NCBI GenBank assembly: GCA_035551995.1
Contig: DASZME010000009.1
Location: 93,810 to 157,809 of the forward strand
DNA length: 64,000 nt
Source: RYN-428 sp035551995
GTDB taxonomy: Bacteria; Planctomycetota; Phycisphaerae; Tepidisphaerales; Tepidisphaeraceae
Direction of reading: 5' to 3'
Below are positions 62,186 to 64,000 of the stretch, piece by piece (the first letter of the stretch is position 1; every line of letters begins with the position of its first letter). The translations under genes were made by a program, and so were the position numbers. The notes beneath the pieces are model-generated. The model ran no database searches, was not told the origin of the DNA, and saw only the letters and a list, made by a program, of their open reading frames with translations.

Positions 62186-63250
62186 ATGAGCACCGCAACG
62201 GAAACTGAACCGCCCAAGTCCAAACCGGCGGAACCAATCGATCCCCCGCCTCCCGGCAATGAGCCGGCGTCTCCCGCCGGCTTTGATCCGGATTCTTTCC
62301 GAATGACCGTCGGCGAGCATCTGGAAGAACTGCGCCTTCGCCTGATTCTTTCCATTTCCGGGCTGTTCGTCGCCGTATTGGCCTGCCTGACCTTTTCCGA
62401 ACGGGTCATGGTCTTTTTCTGCGCCCCGCTCACCCGCCAATTGGTAAAGCATGACATCGCGCCTCAGGTTTATTATTCAAACCTGACCGATCCCTTCATG
62501 ACGTATCTGAAAATTACCTTGATCAGCGCCGCGGCCATCGCCGGGCCGTGGATCATCTATCAGGTCTGGCTTTTCGTCTCCGCCGGCCTCTATCCACACG
62601 AACGAAAGATGGTCACGCGGTACATCCCGCTCAGCGTGACGCTGTTTATCACCGGCCTGGTCTTCGTGTATGTGCTTGTTTTGCCGTTGTCGATTAAGTT
62701 TTTCATCGAATTTTCCAGCACGCTGAGCATTCGCCTGGACGCGACCAGCGATCAGGTCGCGACGAAGGTGCCCTATCAGGTGCCGGTGATTCACGGCGAC
62801 GTGAAATCCGCGCACTGGGGCGATCTCTGGTTCGACGACAAGACCGATAAACTCAAGATCGCCCTGCCGATCCACGGCGACGCCGACGTCGGCCATTTCC
62901 ATATCCGCTCGATCCCCTTCGGCCCCGAAACGATGATGACGCCGATCATCACCATCGGCGACTATATCGATCTGGTCCTCACCTTCATGCTCACCTTTGG
63001 GGTGGCGTTTCAGCTTCCGCTGGTGCTGCTGGCGGTGGTGAGCATCGGCATCGTCGATATCACCTTCCTCCGGCAAAAACGCAAAATTATTTACTTCGCC
63101 ATGACCGTCGCTTCCGCTTTTTTAGCGCCCGGCGACATCGTTACGTCGATGTTGGCTTTGCTGATTCCGTTAATTGTGCTGTACGAGTTCGGCCTGGTGC
63201 TGATTGTCTTCGCGGGCAAACGAAAGCCGATCGAGACGCCGATAACCTAA
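62186..63250 (+). CDS. tatC: Sec-independent translocase subunit TatC
   Basis: 354 residues, longer than the usual about 250. A polar Pro-rich N-terminus (1-35) precedes MTVGEHLEELRLRL, the conserved TatC start. Six helices follow, with DPFMTYLKITLISAAAIAGP and SAFLAPGDIVTSMLALLIPL conserved. The loop after the third helix carries an extra 60 or so residues (about 175-255), including VIHGDVKSAHWGDLWFDD, that standard TatC lacks. TatC recognises twin-arginine signals; ActB in this window is a likely substrate. Followed after 33 nt by ppa. No tatA or tatB is present here. Confidence 0.94.
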   Translation: MSTATETEPPKSKPAEPIDPPPPGNEPASPAGFDPDSFRMTVGEHLEELRLRLILSISGLFVAVLACLTFSERVMVFFCAPLTRQLVKHDIAPQVYYSNLTDPFMTYLKITLISAAAIAGPWIIYQVWLFVSAGLYPHERKMVTRYIPLSVTLFITGLVFVYVLVLPLSIKFFIEFSSTLSIRLDATSDQVATKVPYQVPVIHGDVKSAHWGDLWFDDKTDKLKIALPIHGDADVGHFHIRSIPFGPETMMTPIITIGDYIDLVLTFMLTFGVAFQLPLVLLAVVSIGIVDITFLRQKRKIIYFAMTVASAFLAPGDIVTSMLALLIPLIVLYEFGLVLIVFAGKRKPIETPIT

Positions 63251-63283
63251 GAGCGAGTTCGATTATCGCTTCAAAGGCAAAAC

Positions 63284-63829
63284 ATGATTCATCCCTGGCA
63301 CGACGTTACCCCCGGCGAAGACATTCCGCAGGAATTCAACGCCATCATCGAAATCCCGTTCGGCTCCAGCGTGAAATATGAACTGGACAAAGCCAGTGGA
63401 CTGATCAAGCTCGATCGCGTGCTGTACTCGGCGGTTTATTACCCGGCCAATTACGGCTTTGTTCCGCAAACATTGGCCGAGGACGACGATCCGTTGGACG
63501 TGCTGGTGCTTTGTCAGGAAACGGTGGTGCCGTTGACGCTTCTTCATGCCCGCACGATCGGGCTGATGACGATGATCGATGGCGGAAAGAAGGATCACAA
63601 GATCATTGCCGTGGCGACCGAGGATCCGGACTTTAACAGCTATCGCGAAGCGGCGGAGATGCCCCCCCACCGGGCGACGATGCTTCGGCGATTTTTCCAG
63701 GATTACAAACAGCTGGAAGGCAAGGCCGTTGAAGTGGATGACATTCAGCCGTCGAAGCTGGCGTTTCCGATTATCGAAGATGCGCTGGGGCGATATAGCC
63801 GACAGCGGCGGCGCGGTTTCAATAAATAA
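63284..63829 (+). CDS. ppa: Inorganic pyrophosphatase (family I)
   Basis: 181 residues. EIPFGSSVKYELDKASG and the metal-binding DDDPLDVLVL signature (Asp trio) are present; KDHKIIAVATEDP and RRFFQDYKQLEGK follow the family. It hydrolyses pyrophosphate to drive biosynthesis, is cytoplasmic and magnesium-dependent. The C-terminus is basic (RQRRRGFNK). The ATG at 63284 lies 33 nt after the tatC stop, so it may share its transcript. It is convergent with the last partial gene, 7 nt apart. Confidence 0.95.
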   Translation: MIHPWHDVTPGEDIPQEFNAIIEIPFGSSVKYELDKASGLIKLDRVLYSAVYYPANYGFVPQTLAEDDDPLDVLVLCQETVVPLTLLHARTIGLMTMIDGGKKDHKIIAVATEDPDFNSYREAAEMPPHRATMLRRFFQDYKQLEGKAVEVDDIQPSKLAFPIIEDALGRYSRQRRRGFNK

Positions 63830-63836
63830 TCGTCCA

Positions 63837-64000
63837 TTATTTCGACAGTTTGGGTTTGGGGGCTGGGAGTTGTTTGACTTCCAGGATTTGGTATTCCACG
63901 GGTTTGGTTTGATCGGTGTTGGCGAAGAGCCGGGGGAGGAACGGCAGGCCGGCGCGAGCGCGTCTGGCGGGGCGCGGATCGGGCGGGGTATCCCAGTTGC
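63837..64000 (-). CDS. C-terminal end of an unidentified protein, cut by window edge
   Basis: An open frame on the minus strand enters from the right edge and stops at 63837. The last 54 residues include GLPFLPRLFANTDQTKPVEY and end VKQLPAPKPKLSK, a Pro/Lys-rich tail. No motif is recognisable and the rest lies outside the window. The absence of any stop over 160 nt and the convergent position 7 nt from ppa support a real gene end, with limited certainty. Confidence 0.5.
   Translation of the reverse strand, partial: NWDTPPDPRPARRARAGLPFLPRLFANTDQTKPVEYQILEVKQLPAPKPKLSK

Noticed and set aside
1..64000. CRISPR arrays, rRNA or tRNA genes, prophage
   Set aside because: I saw no regularly spaced direct repeats, no rRNA or tRNA-like cloverleaf, and no phage structural or integrase genes. 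A covariance-model search would settle small RNAs.

Overview
The window is a GC-rich (about 60%) stretch of bacterial chromosome. It carries about 48 protein genes on both strands and no rRNA, tRNA or CRISPR that I can see. Gene content and style suggest a Planctomycetota bacterium, perhaps of the Phycisphaerae side. Pointers are low-complexity tails rich in Ala/Pro/Thr-Gln ('TQPT'-type), secreted peptidase-MA/DUF1570-like proteins, an ECF sigma/anti-sigma pair with a very long extracytoplasmic tail, large secreted carbohydrate-active enzymes, an alternative complex III operon and isolated prepilins. This taxonomic call is inference from gene content.

Layout. 1-1.1 kb: end of a possible anti-sigma gene and a membrane-anchored helical protein. 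1.1-4.7 kb: an EEP nuclease/phosphatase, PyrD and an iron-type alcohol dehydrogenase. 4.9-8.6 kb: a 1224-residue secreted clan GH-A-like hydrolase. 8.6-13.1 kb: a DUF4926-like protein, PurC, a lone flagellar-rod-like protein, a family PL9-like pectate lyase and a class V aminotransferase. 13.2-21.1 kb: a TPR/metallopeptidase protein, a methyltransferase with Wzt/Wzm polysaccharide export, a GlsB/YeaQ-type protein and a DUF1570-like peptidase. 21.1-26.0 kb: a decayed group II intron maturase, a lipoyl-E3 fusion and a sigma/anti-sigma pair. 26.4-33.6 kb: a TonB-like vWA protein, ExbB, two ExbDs and a large exported helical protein. 33.9-40.1 kb: an epimerase, two prepilins and an Lhr-type helicase. 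40.2-55.0 kb (minus strand): NDH-2, alternative complex III (ActA-F), Sco1 and an A2-type caa3 oxidase. 55.2-64 kb: a GH13 enzyme, IS debris, PlsC-Cmk, ThuA, an HTH/membrane protein, PilZ, TatC, inorganic pyrophosphatase and the C-terminus of an unidentified gene.

How the genes work together. The 15-kb respiratory block is a nearly complete electron path. NDH-2 reduces quinone, alternative complex III oxidises quinol and reduces cytochrome c, and the caa3 oxidase reduces O2. Sco1 serves copper insertion, and no haem A synthesis genes are present. The ExbB/ExbD/vWA block looks like a proton-motive-force-driven envelope machine in which the TonB C-terminal domain is replaced by a von Willebrand A domain. 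This is the best candidate here for an undescribed system.

The intergenic DNA is unusually informative. At least five copies of a stem-loop repeat with a conserved tail lie between genes. There is a 272-bp MITE-like element whose inner part is repeated 15 kb away. AT-rich 'GATTTGA' tracts flank exbB, a strong hairpin lies between exbB and exbD, and there are remnants of a group II intron and of IS elements. Several genes (pyrD, lhr, tatC) have a -10 box placed so close to the ATG that a leaderless transcript is plausible.
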